A stretch of DNA of 64,000 bases, taken from contig CAWATU010000003.1 in assembly GCA_963785125.1 (NCBI GenBank), forward strand, positions 812,203 through 876,202, read 5' to 3'. The notes below the pieces were generated by a model that saw nothing but the letters and a program-made list of their open reading frames with translations, was not told where the DNA came from and did no database searches. This DNA comes from QHXN01 sp963785125. Lineage in GTDB: Bacteria; Acidobacteriota; Blastocatellia; Pyrinomonadales; Pyrinomonadaceae. The translations under genes and the position numbers were made by a program. Shown here in pieces: positions 17,893-26,978 of the stretch. Every line of letters begins with the position of its first letter. Position 1 is the stretch's first letter.

Positions 17893-18870
17893 ATGACGAA
17901 GAGACCCCCCAACGGCGAGAGCCCCACGATCACGGTCGGCGAGTTCGTCGCGCGCGCGCCGGAGGGGCTGCCACTCGTCTTCATCGCGGGCGAGCGCGGC
18001 GCCGCGGCGCGAAGGCTCGACACGCCGCGCATCCAGAAGCTCGGGCTCGCGCTCGCGGGCTTCCCGCACTACGTCCACGAGGGGCGCGTGCAGATCGTCG
18101 GGCAGAGCGAGTTGCAGTTCCTCGGGCAGCTCTCGCCCGAAGAGCGGCGCGCGGCCGTCGCCCGGCTTGAGCTGGAAAAAATCTCCTGCGTCCTCGTCAC
18201 CAAGGGTCTGATGCCGCCGGCCGAACTGGTCGAGGCGTGCGAGCGGGCCGTCCTCCCGCTCATCCAGACCACGCTCGTCAGCTCTATGGCCATCACCGCC
18301 GTCACCGAGTACCTCGAAGAGGTGCTCGCGCCGTGCGAGACTCGCCACGGAGTCCTGCTCGACCTCTACGGCCTCGGCGTGCTCATCGAAGGCAAGTCGG
18401 GCGTGGGAAAGAGCGAGTGCGCGCTCGACCTCATCATGCGCGGGCACCAGCTCGTCGCCGACGACCTGGTCGAGATACGCCGCCGCCGTCCGGGACTACT
18501 CATGGGCTGCGCGCCCGACCTTCTGCGCGAGCACATGGAGATTCGCGGCCTCGGCATCCTCAACATCCGCGAGCTGTTCGGGGTGTCGGCCGTCAGCGGC
18601 CCGAAGCAGTTAGGTCTGAACATCAGGTTGGAGCGTTGGGAGGACGCGACCGAGGTTGACCGGCTCGGCCTCGAAGAGAGGACGTTGGACATCCTCGGCG
18701 TCGCCGTCCCCTACTTCGTTCTGCCCGTGAGCCCCGGCCGCAATCTCGCGACGCTCGTCGAGACGGCGGTGCGCGTACACCTCATGCGCCTGCGCGGTTA
18801 CAATGCGGCCGAGAGTCTCGTGGCGCGGCACGACGCGAGTTTGCGGCGCGAAGAGGAGGGGGATGTCTGA
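17893..18870 (+). CDS. hprK: HPr kinase/phosphorylase
   Basis: HprK phosphorylates and dephosphorylates the regulatory serine of HPr. The protein is 325 aa. The N-terminal DRTGG-like domain is followed by the P-loop GKSGVGKSECALDLI near residue 167. The family signature MEIRGLGILNIRELFG comes next, followed by the C-terminal helix region. The catalytic His region precedes the P-loop (ETRHGVLLDLYGLGV). ptsH lies downstream with a serine at the matching place, so the pair is probably functional. Its end overlaps the rapZ start by 8 nt. Confidence 0.95.
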   Translation: MTKRPPNGESPTITVGEFVARAPEGLPLVFIAGERGAAARRLDTPRIQKLGLALAGFPHYVHEGRVQIVGQSELQFLGQLSPEERRAAVARLELEKISCVLVTKGLMPPAELVEACERAVLPLIQTTLVSSMAITAVTEYLEEVLAPCETRHGVLLDLYGLGVLIEGKSGVGKSECALDLIMRGHQLVADDLVEIRRRRPGLLMGCAPDLLREHMEIRGLGILNIRELFGVSAVSGPKQLGLNIRLERWEDATEVDRLGLEERTLDILGVAVPYFVLPVSPGRNLATLVETAVRVHLMRLRGYNAAESLVARHDASLRREEEGDV

Positions 18871-19810
18871 GAAGGGGCACGCGGGCGAGGGCGTCGGCGC
18901 GGCGTCGGCGGCGGGCGCGCCGGATGTGGTTATCATCACGGGCTTAAGCGGCTCGGGGATGTCTTCGGCGACGAATGCGTTCGAAGACCTCGGCTACTTC
19001 TGCGTGGACAACCTGCCGCTGACGCTCATGCCGACCTTCGGGCGGCTCGTGCAGCCCGAAGACCACAACCGTCCGCACATCGAGCGCGCCGCGCTCGTCG
19101 TGGACATCCGCGAGGGGAGATTCCTGAGTGAGTTCCCCGAGCGCCTGCGCGAGCTTCGCGCCTCGGGGCTGCGCGTCTACGTCCTCTTCTTCGAGGCGTC
19201 GGACGAGGTGCTCGTGCGCCGCTTCAGCGAGACGCGGCGACCGCACCCGGCCGATTCGGGCGACGGCCTGCTCCAATCCATCCGCAGCGAGCGCGGCGCG
19301 ATGTCCGAGATACGGCAGCTCGCCGACCACGTCATCGACACCTCCGGGCACACCGTCCACACGCTCCGGCGCCTGCTCATCGAGCGCTTCGGCTCCGAGG
19401 GCGGGGGCGCGACGATGCGCGTGCAGGTCTACAGCTTCGGCTACAAGCACGGCGCGCCGCATGACGTTGACCTGCTCTTCGACGTGCGTCACCTGCCAAA
19501 CCCGCATTTCGTGCCGGAGCTGCGCGACCTCTCGGGGCACGACCCGCGCATCGTCCGCTTCCTCAACGCGAGCGACGAGGTACGCGAGACGCTCCGGCGC
19601 TTCACGGAGCTGATCGACTACCTGCTCCCGCTCTACCGGCGCGAGGGCAAGTCCTACGTCACCATCGGCATCGGCTGCACGGGCGGCCGTCACCGCTCGG
19701 TGATGGCGGCCAACTGGATCGCGCGCCACCTCCGCCGCGGCGGCTACGACGCCACGGCCGTCCACCGCGACGTGGGCAAGACGAAGAAGCAGAAGCCTCG
19801 GGGCAAGTGA
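18863..19810 (+). CDS. rapZ: RapZ-family nucleotide-binding protein with altered Walker A
   Basis: RapZ proteins bind nucleotides; in enterobacteria they also act as an RNA-binding adaptor for RNase E. The protein is 315 aa from ATG 18863, which overlaps hprK. The family motif LEDLGYFCVDNLP appears as FEDLGYFCVDNLP, and the C-terminal domain has GCTGGRHRSV. The P-loop reads GLSGSGMSS: the Walker A lysine is Met (residue 33; codon 18959-18961). ATP hydrolysis is therefore doubtful, while the C-terminal ligand-binding domain looks intact. The context with hprK and PTS genes is typical. Confidence 0.9.
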   Translation: MSEKGHAGEGVGAASAAGAPDVVIITGLSGSGMSSATNAFEDLGYFCVDNLPLTLMPTFGRLVQPEDHNRPHIERAALVVDIREGRFLSEFPERLRELRASGLRVYVLFFEASDEVLVRRFSETRRPHPADSGDGLLQSIRSERGAMSEIRQLADHVIDTSGHTVHTLRRLLIERFGSEGGGATMRVQVYSFGYKHGAPHDVDLLFDVRHLPNPHFVPELRDLSGHDPRIVRFLNASDEVRETLRRFTELIDYLLPLYRREGKSYVTIGIGCTGGRHRSVMAANWIARHLRRGGYDATAVHRDVGKTKKQKPRGK

Positions 19811-19822
19811 GAACGGAGCCGA

Positions 19823-20275
19823 ATGATGCCTGACAAACCTAGAGAGGAAGGCGCGGCCGGCCGCGTGGCTGGGGTCATCGTGTCGCACGGGCAGGTGGCG
19901 AACGAACTGCTGTCGGCGGCCGAGACCATCATCGGCCACTTCAAGCACATCACGGCCGTCTCCATCGGCTGGGGCGACGAGGTGGAGGCGGCCAAGAACG
20001 AGATACGCCGCGCCGTCGAGCGCGTCTCGGAGGGCGGCGGCGTGCTTCTGATGACCGACATGTTCGGGGGGACGCCGACCAACATCGCTTCGATGTTCCT
20101 CCAGCAGGGCGCGGTCGAGGTGGTGACGGGCGTCAACCTGCCAATGGTCATCAAGCTCGCGGGACTCCAGCCGGGCGTCCCGCTCGAAGAGGTCGCGCGC
20201 CTCGTGCGCGACCAGGGGCGGCAGGGCATCTACCTCGCGGGCGAGCTGCTCGCGGGTGGCGGGCGCAAGGGCTGA
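19823..20275 (+). CDS. PTS EIIA component, mannose family
   Basis: The protein is 150 aa of the EIIA-Man fold. The phospho-accepting His is in VIVSHGQVANELL (His22), and the LLMTDMFGGTPTNIA motif is conserved. It would take phosphate from HPr. No EIIB, EIIC or EIID is found in the window, so it probably signals phosphorylation state rather than importing sugar. It sits between rapZ and ptsH, 12 nt after the former. The target is unknown. Confidence 0.9.
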   Translation: MMPDKPREEGAAGRVAGVIVSHGQVANELLSAAETIIGHFKHITAVSIGWGDEVEAAKNEIRRAVERVSEGGGVLLMTDMFGGTPTNIASMFLQQGAVEVVTGVNLPMVIKLAGLQPGVPLEEVARLVRDQGRQGIYLAGELLAGGGRKG

Positions 20276-20308
20276 AGTAACTTTAAGGTGAAGTGAAGGG
20301 GGCCGCCG

Positions 20309-20587
20309 TTGGTCGAGTGCGAGGTCACCATCGTCAACCGTCTGGGCCTGCACGCGCGCGCCGCGGCAAAGCTCGTGCGCGCGGCGACGGCCTTCCGCTC
20401 GACCGTCAGGCTCATCCGCGCCGACCGCGGCGCGGTGGCTGATGCGAAGTCCATCCTGAGCGTGTTGATGCTGGCGGCGGCGCGCGGCACGGAGTTGCAG
20501 ATCACGGCCGAGGGGCCGGACGAGGGGCAGGCGCTTGACGCGTTGTGCCAGCTCATCGGCGGCGGGTTTGGGGAAGTTGAAGAGTGA
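20309..20587 (+). CDS. ptsH: HPr phosphocarrier protein
   Basis: The protein is 92 aa from TTG 20309, after a purine-rich GAAGGGGG ribosome-binding site. The phosphorylated His15 is in RLGLHARAA. The regulatory serine is in DAKSILSVLML (Ser48, equivalent to Ser46), as expected given hprK in the same block. It relays phosphate from PtsI to the EIIA. The stop overlaps the ptsI start by 4 nt, indicating coupling. Confidence 0.93.
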   Translation: MVECEVTIVNRLGLHARAAAKLVRAATAFRSTVRLIRADRGAVADAKSILSVLMLAAARGTELQITAEGPDEGQALDALCQLIGGGFGEVEE

Positions 20588-22392
20588 GTAGTAAGAGGGA
20601 CAAGAGTGAACGGCGTTGGGGCGGCGTGGCCGTCTCGGACGGGGCGGTCTCGGGGCGCGTGCTGCGCGTCCATACGGGTGGACGCCACAGCATCTACCGC
20701 GTCACGCTCGACCCGCCGACCGTCGGACGCGAGGTGCGACGCTACAACGCGGCCGTGCGTCTGGCGCGCCGGCAGTTACTCGCCCTGAAGAAGCGCGCCG
20801 CGCGCACTCTTGGCGAGGAACATGCTTACATCTTCGACGCGCACCTCCTCATGCTTGAAGACCGCAAGCTCAACGACGACGTGGAGGCCGTCATCCGCGA
20901 CGAGAGCGTCAACAGCGAGTGGGCCGTCAAGGTCGTGACCGACCGCATCCTCGCCGTCTACGATGAGATCAAGGACGACTACCTGCGCGAGCGCAGCTCC
21001 GACATCGAGGACGTGACGCGCCGCCTGCTCGTCGCGCTCTCCGGCGAGAGTATGCTCGGCCGCCGCCTGACCGAGGACGCCGTCGTCGTCGCCGAGGAGC
21101 TGATGCCCTCGACGCTCGCCGAACTCGACTTCACACACATCAAGGCATTCGCCACGGACGTGGGCGGCTGGACTTCACACACGGCCATCATCGCGCGCGG
21201 CTTGGGGATTCCGGCCGTCGTCGGCCTGCGCGACTTCTACCGCGCGGCGCGCACGGGAGACCAGATCGTCATTGACGCCGGCCGCGGCGAGGTCACGCTC
21301 CATCCGACGCCCGAGACGCTCGAACGCTACGCCGCCGAGGGGCGCGCCGCGAAGGCGTCGCCGTCGCCGCGGGCCGCGTCGGGCGAGGAGTTGCACGCGC
21401 CGCTCAGGACGCGCGACGGCGTCGAGGTCACGCTGCGCGCCAACGTCGAGCTGCCCGTCGAGTACGAGTGGGTGAACCGCTACGGCGCGCACGGCATCGG
21501 CCTCTTCCGCTCAGAGTTCCTACTTTCGCACCGCGGCTCCGTGCCGAACGAGGACGAGCAATGTGAGGCGTACGAGGCGCTGGCGCGCATCGCGGGCGAG
21601 GACGGGCTGACGGTTCGTCTGTTCGACATGGGCGGCGACAAGCTGTCAGGGTCGCGCGCGGATGCGGGCGAGGAGCGAAACCCCGCGCTCGGCCTTCGCG
21701 CCATACGACTCTGCCTGCAACGCCCGGAGCTTTTGCGGACGCAGGTGCGCGCCGTCCTGCGCGCCGCCGCGCGCGGTGCGATTGATTTGGTCATCCCGAT
21801 GGTCTCGGACGTGACCGACGTGCGGCGCGCGCGCGCAGTCATCGAGGACGAGCGGGCGCGGCTCGGCGCGGAAGGGAAGGCCGTGGGCCCTGTGCGCGTC
21901 GGGGCGATGATCGAGGTGCCTTCGGCCGTGCTCGTCGCGGAGAAGCTCGCGCGCGAGGTGGACTTCTTCAGCCTCGGCACCAACGACCTCGTGCAGTACA
22001 CGCTCGCGGTGGATCGTGGGAATGACGAGGTGGCGGGCTGGTTCCGCTCGCTCCACCCGGCGGTCTTAATCTGTATCGGGCGGGCGCTCGGAGCCGCCGC
22101 GGGCGCCGGCATACGCTCCGTGGTCTGCGGCGAGATGGCGGCGTCGCCGGCCTACGCGACCATCCTGCTGGGCCTGGGCGCGCGCGAGCTGAGCATGGCG
22201 CCGACGGCCATCCCGCGCGTGCGGCGCATCATCGCGGGACTTGAGCTGGAAGAGGCGGAGCGTATAGCGAAAGAGTGCCTCGAATGCGCGACCGCCGACG
22301 AGGTTGAGGAGTTGGTGCGCGTGAGGCTCGGCGGGCGCTGGCCGAATCTTTTTCCCAAAGAAATCTTGCCACCCCCGAAAACCAAAGGGTAG
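20584..22392 (+). CDS. ptsI: PTS enzyme I
   Basis: Enzyme I uses phosphoenolpyruvate to phosphorylate HPr. The protein is 602 aa from GTG 20584. The active His is in GGWTSHTAIIARGLGIP near residue 198. The PEP-binding barrel has GIGLFRSEFLL, FDMGGDK, the SLGTNDLVQYTLAVDRGN signature, and the catalytic Cys in VVCGEMAAS. All functional residues are present. The gene ends the hprK-rapZ-EIIA-ptsH-ptsI block. No terminator is obvious after it. Confidence 0.96.
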   Translation: MSSKRDKSERRWGGVAVSDGAVSGRVLRVHTGGRHSIYRVTLDPPTVGREVRRYNAAVRLARRQLLALKKRAARTLGEEHAYIFDAHLLMLEDRKLNDDVEAVIRDESVNSEWAVKVVTDRILAVYDEIKDDYLRERSSDIEDVTRRLLVALSGESMLGRRLTEDAVVVAEELMPSTLAELDFTHIKAFATDVGGWTSHTAIIARGLGIPAVVGLRDFYRAARTGDQIVIDAGRGEVTLHPTPETLERYAAEGRAAKASPSPRAASGEELHAPLRTRDGVEVTLRANVELPVEYEWVNRYGAHGIGLFRSEFLLSHRGSVPNEDEQCEAYEALARIAGEDGLTVRLFDMGGDKLSGSRADAGEERNPALGLRAIRLCLQRPELLRTQVRAVLRAAARGAIDLVIPMVSDVTDVRRARAVIEDERARLGAEGKAVGPVRVGAMIEVPSAVLVAEKLAREVDFFSLGTNDLVQYTLAVDRGNDEVAGWFRSLHPAVLICIGRALGAAAGAGIRSVVCGEMAASPAYATILLGLGARELSMAPTAIPRVRRIIAGLELEEAERIAKECLECATADEVEELVRVRLGGRWPNLFPKEILPPPKTKG

Positions 22393-22698
22393 AATCTACA
22401 CACGGGCAGCCGGCCCGAGTCTTTGACCATTTCCCGACCCTTCACCCGACGCCCGATACGAACACACGTGCAACCGAAAGCTTTGCGAGACGGCCGGCGG
22501 AAGGGTCATTTATCTGCGAAGCGAGTCGCTTTAGCAGTTTATGCAAGGTGAGGGACGCCGGGGCGTTCATTGCCCACGAACCGCCGCCGGGCGGCCCTCG
22601 TAACGAACAAGGGGAAGAGTCCGTCTGATGCTGCTTCTGTTGCCGCCGTGCCCGGCGGTCGCGGCGGCGCCGACGGACGAGCAAGAAAGAGTGCCCGT
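22393..22698 (+). other. 306-nt leader region without a recognised element
   Basis: This gap between ptsI and the polysaccharide-export gene contains no good start codon with homology. It holds several short complementary stretches (for example around 22480-22560), so a structured leader is possible. It was compared mentally with cyclic di-GMP, TPP and SAM/SAH riboswitch consensus sequences, and none fitted. Confidence 0.3.
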
Positions 22699-23904
22699 AT
22701 GAAGAAGTTCTTTTACGCCGCGGCCGTCGCGCTCGCCCTCTGCGGTGCGGACGCGCTCGTCGCGCACGCACAGGCCGGCGTCCGCGTCGGCCCGGCCGCG
22801 GACGACGCGGCGGCAGAAGCGCCCGCCCGGCCCAAGCCGAAGAAGGATGAGAAGAAGGACTCGAAGAGTTCTTCCTCATCCGAGAAGCCACGCGAGGCCG
22901 CGAACACTACTGCTCCCACGGTCGCGCCCACAGTCAAGACCAACCCTTCATCGACCAGCGACGCGCCCCCGAAGTCCAACGAGCCCGGCCTCCCCGTCGG
23001 CGCGCCGGTCAAGACCTCGACGGGTGCCGAAGGCTCTAACGAGACTGGCAAAGTGACTTCGCCTGCGACGCAGTCGAACAACCCGACGGGGCCTCCTCCC
23101 GTCGCGCGTCCCGCGAACGCGTCCCCCGCGGCCCCGACGCCTGCCGTCTCTCCCGCCAGTATCTACCGCATCGGCATCGGCGACGTGCTCGACATACGCC
23201 TGCTCAACGCGCAGGACCCGCGGCAGAACACTCTCTACTCGGTCGTCGCGGGCGGCGTGCTCGACTACCCGCTGCTCAAAGACCCTCTGACGGTCGCCGG
23301 GATGACGACCGACGAGTTGTCCGCTCAGCTCGTCGCCGAGTTCCGCCACCGCGGCCTCTACGAGAAGCCGCAGGTGCGCGTCAGCGTCCGCGAGTACGCG
23401 AGCCACGCCGTCCTCGTGAGCGGGCTCGTCAGCGACCCCGGCACGAAGATTCTGAGGCGCGAGGCCATCCCGCTCTACGTCGTCGTCGCCGAGGCGCAGC
23501 CCAAGCCCGAGGCCGGACGCGCCGTCATCATCTCGCACTCGACGGGCAAGGTCATCAACGTTGACCTCAACGACGCCGCCGGCCTCAACACGCTCGTGCA
23601 GTCGGGCGACGTTATCACGCTCACCGTTCGGCCGCCCGAGTTCTACTACGTCGGCGGCGAGGTGGGCGCGCCCGGGCAGAAGGACTTCCACTACGGCATC
23701 ACTCTGACGCAGGCCCTGCTCGCCTCGGGCGGCGCGACGAAGGCGACGGTCGCGCGCGTGCGCGTGCTGCGTGCCGGCGCCGACGGCCGCCTCTCCCCGA
23801 CCGAGTACAACCTGAACGAGATAGAGAACGGCGTCGTGCCCGACCCGCTGCTCCAGCCCGGCGACCGCATCGAAGTCTCGTCCGCGCCATTCAAGAAGAA
23901 ATGA
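22699..23904 (+). CDS. polysaccharide biosynthesis/export protein (Wza-like, SLBB)
   Basis: The protein is 401 aa from ATG 22699 (MKKFFYAAAVALALCG), which gives a clean signal peptide. A low-complexity Lys/Ser/Pro linker fills about residues 30-150. The polysaccharide export domain follows (YRIGIGDVLDIRLLN), then an SLBB domain (FYYVGGEVGAPGQKDFHYGI). Such proteins form the periplasmic/outer-membrane channel for capsule or exopolysaccharide. No lipobox is clear. The next three genes form a tight set with it, although a terminator and a new promoter lie between. Confidence 0.85.
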   Translation: MKKFFYAAAVALALCGADALVAHAQAGVRVGPAADDAAAEAPARPKPKKDEKKDSKSSSSSEKPREAANTTAPTVAPTVKTNPSSTSDAPPKSNEPGLPVGAPVKTSTGAEGSNETGKVTSPATQSNNPTGPPPVARPANASPAAPTPAVSPASIYRIGIGDVLDIRLLNAQDPRQNTLYSVVAGGVLDYPLLKDPLTVAGMTTDELSAQLVAEFRHRGLYEKPQVRVSVREYASHAVLVSGLVSDPGTKILRREAIPLYVVVAEAQPKPEAGRAVIISHSTGKVINVDLNDAAGLNTLVQSGDVITLTVRPPEFYYVGGEVGAPGQKDFHYGITLTQALLASGGATKATVARVRVLRAGADGRLSPTEYNLNEIENGVVPDPLLQPGDRIEVSSAPFKKK

Positions 23905-23906
23905 GC

Positions 23907-23940
23907 GCGGCCTTCCGCGTGCGGAGCCGCCGCCTTTTTT
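23907..23940 (+). terminator. terminator after the polysaccharide-export gene
   Basis: GCGGC (23907-23911) and GCCGC (23926-23930) enclose complementary TCCGC/GCGGA. The hairpin is followed by CGCC and a run of six T (23935-23940). This is a good intrinsic terminator. Confidence 0.6.
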
Positions 23941-23969
23941 GCAGCCGTTCTTTCGCGCTTGCGAGCGCC

Positions 23970-23998
23970 TTGTCCGCCGCGCCCGCGCGCTGTATTAT
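23970..23998 (+). promoter_or_regulatory. promoter for the DUF11-type envelope operon
   Basis: TTGTCC (23970-23975), 17 bp, TATTAT (23993-23998). A strong GGAGG (24110-24114) lies 9 nt before TTG 24124. Confidence 0.55.
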
Positions 23999-24123
23999 CC
24001 TGCGCGGCCCGACAGAAAAGTTTCATCCAGAGAGCGCGACGCATGTGCGTCTCTCGCGTACGCGCCGAATCGTTCGACTCGACTCGTTTTAGACTCGCAC
24101 CTGCCCGTCGGAGGAACATAACT

Positions 24124-26466
24124 TTGAGTAAGTGGAATCGTATCGGCGCGGCCGCGCTCGCCGCCGCGCTCGTCCTGTCCCCCCTCGCCAACACGGCGGC
24201 CTTCGCCGCGACGCCCCACGCGTCGCAGCAGGACGACGCCCCCTCGGCGGCCGAACAGGAGACCTTCAACCGCGGGCGCGCGCTCTTCGCCAAGTCGCAG
24301 TACGAGCAGGCGGCAGCCGTCTTCCGTGACTTTCTGAAGGGGCACCCCGACAGCTTCATCGCCGACCTGATGCTGCTCTGGCTCGGCCGTTCCTACATCG
24401 AGCTTGGCAAGTTCCCCGAAGCCGCGGAGGTCGCCGAGCGCCTGCGCACGATCAAGGACACGCCCTTCTCCGACATTTACGAGACCGAACTCCAGACGGC
24501 GCGCGCCGAGGCGGCCACGCGCCCCGCGCCGCCCGCCGCGACCCCGACGCCGCGCGCCACGCCCGCGACTCAGGTGGCTCGTGCCACGCCGACGCCCACA
24601 CCTGCGCGCCCGCGCGCCACCCCGCGCCCGACGCCGACGCCGACCGAGGTTGCCGCGACGCGCACGACGCCCGCCGTCCCCGAACTCTCCGTCCGCGGCG
24701 GCGGCGAGGCCGAGCGCCCGCGCACCGCCGCGAGTCGTCGCAATCGTAACGCGCGCGGCAACGCCGCCGCGCCCGCCGCCAACACACAGCCCGCCGCGAC
24801 GCCGACTCCGCAGCCGACGCCCGTACGCAGGCCGAGCCGGACGGAGACGGCCTCCGTCCCGACCCGCACGACGCCGGCCGTCACGCCGACGCCCCTGCCG
24901 GCCGTGACCCCGACGCCCGCGCCGCGCCCCGTCGAGACCGCGGCCGTAACACCGGGCGGCGACAGCCAGACGGGCGGCGGCGGCTTCAGCATCACGGTCA
25001 GACAGGTGCCCGACTTGCAGCTCGCGCTCCGGCGCTCGGCGCTCGCCGCGCAGCCCGGGCAGACGATCCAACTGCCGCTCGTCATCACCAACGCGGGCAA
25101 CAAGGAGGATCAGTTCAGGCTTGAGACAGACCTGCCCGCGGAGTACCAGCCCTCCTTCAGCCAGAGCGGCACAGACGTTGGGCTGCCCGTCTTCGTCACG
25201 CCGCAGATGCAGCGCGGCGCGACGCTCGAAATCATGCTCAACGCGCGCGTGCCCGAGAGCGCACCCGACAATCAGCAGCAGCGCTTTCTCGTCCGCGCCG
25301 CCTCGCAGGCCGACGCGACCATCACGAAGGTGACCGACGCGTCTTTGACGGTCGTCGCCGCCGCGCTCGCCGCGGCCTCGAACGCTTTGCAGGAGACCGT
25401 CCAGCCCGGCGACACCTTTACGCAGCGCATCAGCGTGCGCAACGCGGGCAGCGCCACCGCCCGCGAGACGCGCGCCGACTTCGTCTTCAACCCTGACTTC
25501 GAGCTGGTGAGCGCGACCCCTTCGCCCGTCGCCTATGACCGCTCGTCGCGCACGGCCATCTGGTCTCTGGGCGACCTTGAGTCGCGCGACAACCGCGAGA
25601 TAACCGTCACGCTGCGGGCCGTCGGCGAGGCCCTCGCCGGGTCGAACAAGCCCGTCGGGCGCGGCACGATGCGCACGCGGAGCCTCTTCATCCCTTCGAA
25701 CTTCGACGGGCCGGCCATCTCGGTCGGACGCGTCGCGGGCGCGCGCGTCGAAGCCGTCTCGAAGGGCCTGACGGCGACGCCGGGCGACACGATGTACGTC
25801 CCCTTCATCGTCCGCAACCCCTCGAACTACCCCGAGAGCTTCGAGCTGCGCATCGTCGCGCCGGGTGCGCCGCAGGCGACCGTCTACGCCGACCTGAACG
25901 GCGACGGCCGTCACCAGACGGACGAGCCCGCCGTCACGCAGACCGCGGCGCTCGACCCGCGCGGCGGCCAGTACCCCGTCCTGCTCGGCGTGGACATCCC
26001 GCGCTTGACGCCCGACCGCACGCAGTTCGCTTACAACCTCGTCACGCGCGCCCTGGGCGCCTCGGGCCGCATCGCGGGCGAGGACTCGACCGTGCTCACG
26101 GTCGCGACGCCGCGCGTGCGCGTGCGCGCGGAGTTGCCGAACACAGAGGTCAGGCCGGGCGACACGCTCTTCTACCGCCTCGTGCTCGTCAACGACGGCG
26201 GCGGCCTTGCGAAGAGTCTGGTCGTGACGGAGCAGTTACCCGAGGCTCTGGAGTTCGTCTCGTCGGCGCCGGAGCTGACGCTCGGGGAACTCGGGGGTGG
26301 CGGACGCGGCCTCGTCTGGCGCGTGGCAGAGCTTGCGCCGGGCGACACGCAGGTCTTACAGGTGACCGTGCGCCTGCGGCAGAACCTCGCCGCCGACGCG
26401 GTCATCACGCCGCGCCACACGCTCACCTATCAGGACTCGAACGCGAACGCGTACCGCGGGCAATGA
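24124..26466 (+). CDS. large secreted protein with TPR-like N-terminus and DUF11/CARDB-type repeats
   Basis: The protein is 780 aa from TTG 24124, chosen by the GGAGG 9 nt upstream and the resulting signal peptide (ends AFAA). Residues about 40-120 are TPR-like (FNRGRALFAKSQYEQAAAVF). A long Ala/Pro/Thr/Arg low-complexity stretch follows to about residue 285. Three to four Ig-like additive domains come next, recognisable by GD/PG(D)T turns and NAG/NDGG motifs (VITNAGNKEDQF, ISVRNAGSATA, LVLVNDGGGLAKSL). It is likely a periplasmic or surface protein. The role is unknown; the operon context suggests envelope or polysaccharide work. Confidence 0.75.
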   Translation: MSKWNRIGAAALAAALVLSPLANTAAFAATPHASQQDDAPSAAEQETFNRGRALFAKSQYEQAAAVFRDFLKGHPDSFIADLMLLWLGRSYIELGKFPEAAEVAERLRTIKDTPFSDIYETELQTARAEAATRPAPPAATPTPRATPATQVARATPTPTPARPRATPRPTPTPTEVAATRTTPAVPELSVRGGGEAERPRTAASRRNRNARGNAAAPAANTQPAATPTPQPTPVRRPSRTETASVPTRTTPAVTPTPLPAVTPTPAPRPVETAAVTPGGDSQTGGGGFSITVRQVPDLQLALRRSALAAQPGQTIQLPLVITNAGNKEDQFRLETDLPAEYQPSFSQSGTDVGLPVFVTPQMQRGATLEIMLNARVPESAPDNQQQRFLVRAASQADATITKVTDASLTVVAAALAAASNALQETVQPGDTFTQRISVRNAGSATARETRADFVFNPDFELVSATPSPVAYDRSSRTAIWSLGDLESRDNREITVTLRAVGEALAGSNKPVGRGTMRTRSLFIPSNFDGPAISVGRVAGARVEAVSKGLTATPGDTMYVPFIVRNPSNYPESFELRIVAPGAPQATVYADLNGDGRHQTDEPAVTQTAALDPRGGQYPVLLGVDIPRLTPDRTQFAYNLVTRALGASGRIAGEDSTVLTVATPRVRVRAELPNTEVRPGDTLFYRLVLVNDGGGLAKSLVVTEQLPEALEFVSSAPELTLGELGGGGRGLVWRVAELAPGDTQVLQVTVRLRQNLAADAVITPRHTLTYQDSNANAYRGQ

Positions 26467-26978
26467 GCGACGCCGCCGCGCGCGTGCGGACAGACACGGA
26501 GGCCGGGACGAATGTGTCCGGCCTCCGTGTTCCTTTTTCGGTGGGCGGGGAAGGTCACGCGTTTCGAGTGCGCGGGCGGCTCGTCAAACTCATCGCCGTC
26601 AAGCTCGCGCTCGACCTCCTCTTCGTCTGCGGGCTCGCGCTCTACACGTATGCCGTCACGTTCGGACGCGGCTTCGACGGCAAGCTCGAACAGACCGACG
26701 GACTGCGCGCGAGCGGTTGGGTCGTTGACCTCGAACAACCGGGCGCGCCCGTTGAGGTGCAGCTCTTTCTTAACGGCAGTTTCGCCGCCGCCACCGTTGC
26801 GGGCGAGCCCGCGTCGGACGGCCACGCCGTTGAAGGCCGTCGGGCCTTCGTCTTCCAGTTAGTGGCGCCGCGCTACGGCGAGTACGAGGCGCGCGTCTAC
26901 GCCGTCCGTGAGGGGCGCGGTGGCGCGCGGCGCACACTTCAGCAGATAGGCGACCCGCGCGGCTTCATCTTTAAATGA
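26463..26978 (+). CDS. single-pass membrane protein of unknown function
   Basis: The protein is 171 aa. ATG 26463 overlaps the preceding stop as ATGA. One membrane segment (LIAVKLALDLLFVCGLALYTY, about residues 40-60) is followed by a predicted beta-rich exported part (GWVVDLEQPGAPVEVQLFLNG). No family is recognised. It is translationally coupled to both neighbours. Confidence 0.7.
   Translation: MSDAAARVRTDTEAGTNVSGLRVPFSVGGEGHAFRVRGRLVKLIAVKLALDLLFVCGLALYTYAVTFGRGFDGKLEQTDGLRASGWVVDLEQPGAPVEVQLFLNGSFAAATVAGEPASDGHAVEGRRAFVFQLVAPRYGEYEARVYAVREGRGGARRTLQQIGDPRGFIFK

Noticed and set aside
22393..22698. Riboswitch (cyclic di-GMP, TPP, SAM/SAH) before the polysaccharide-export gene
   Set aside because: Consensus core motifs of these classes could not be matched by eye.
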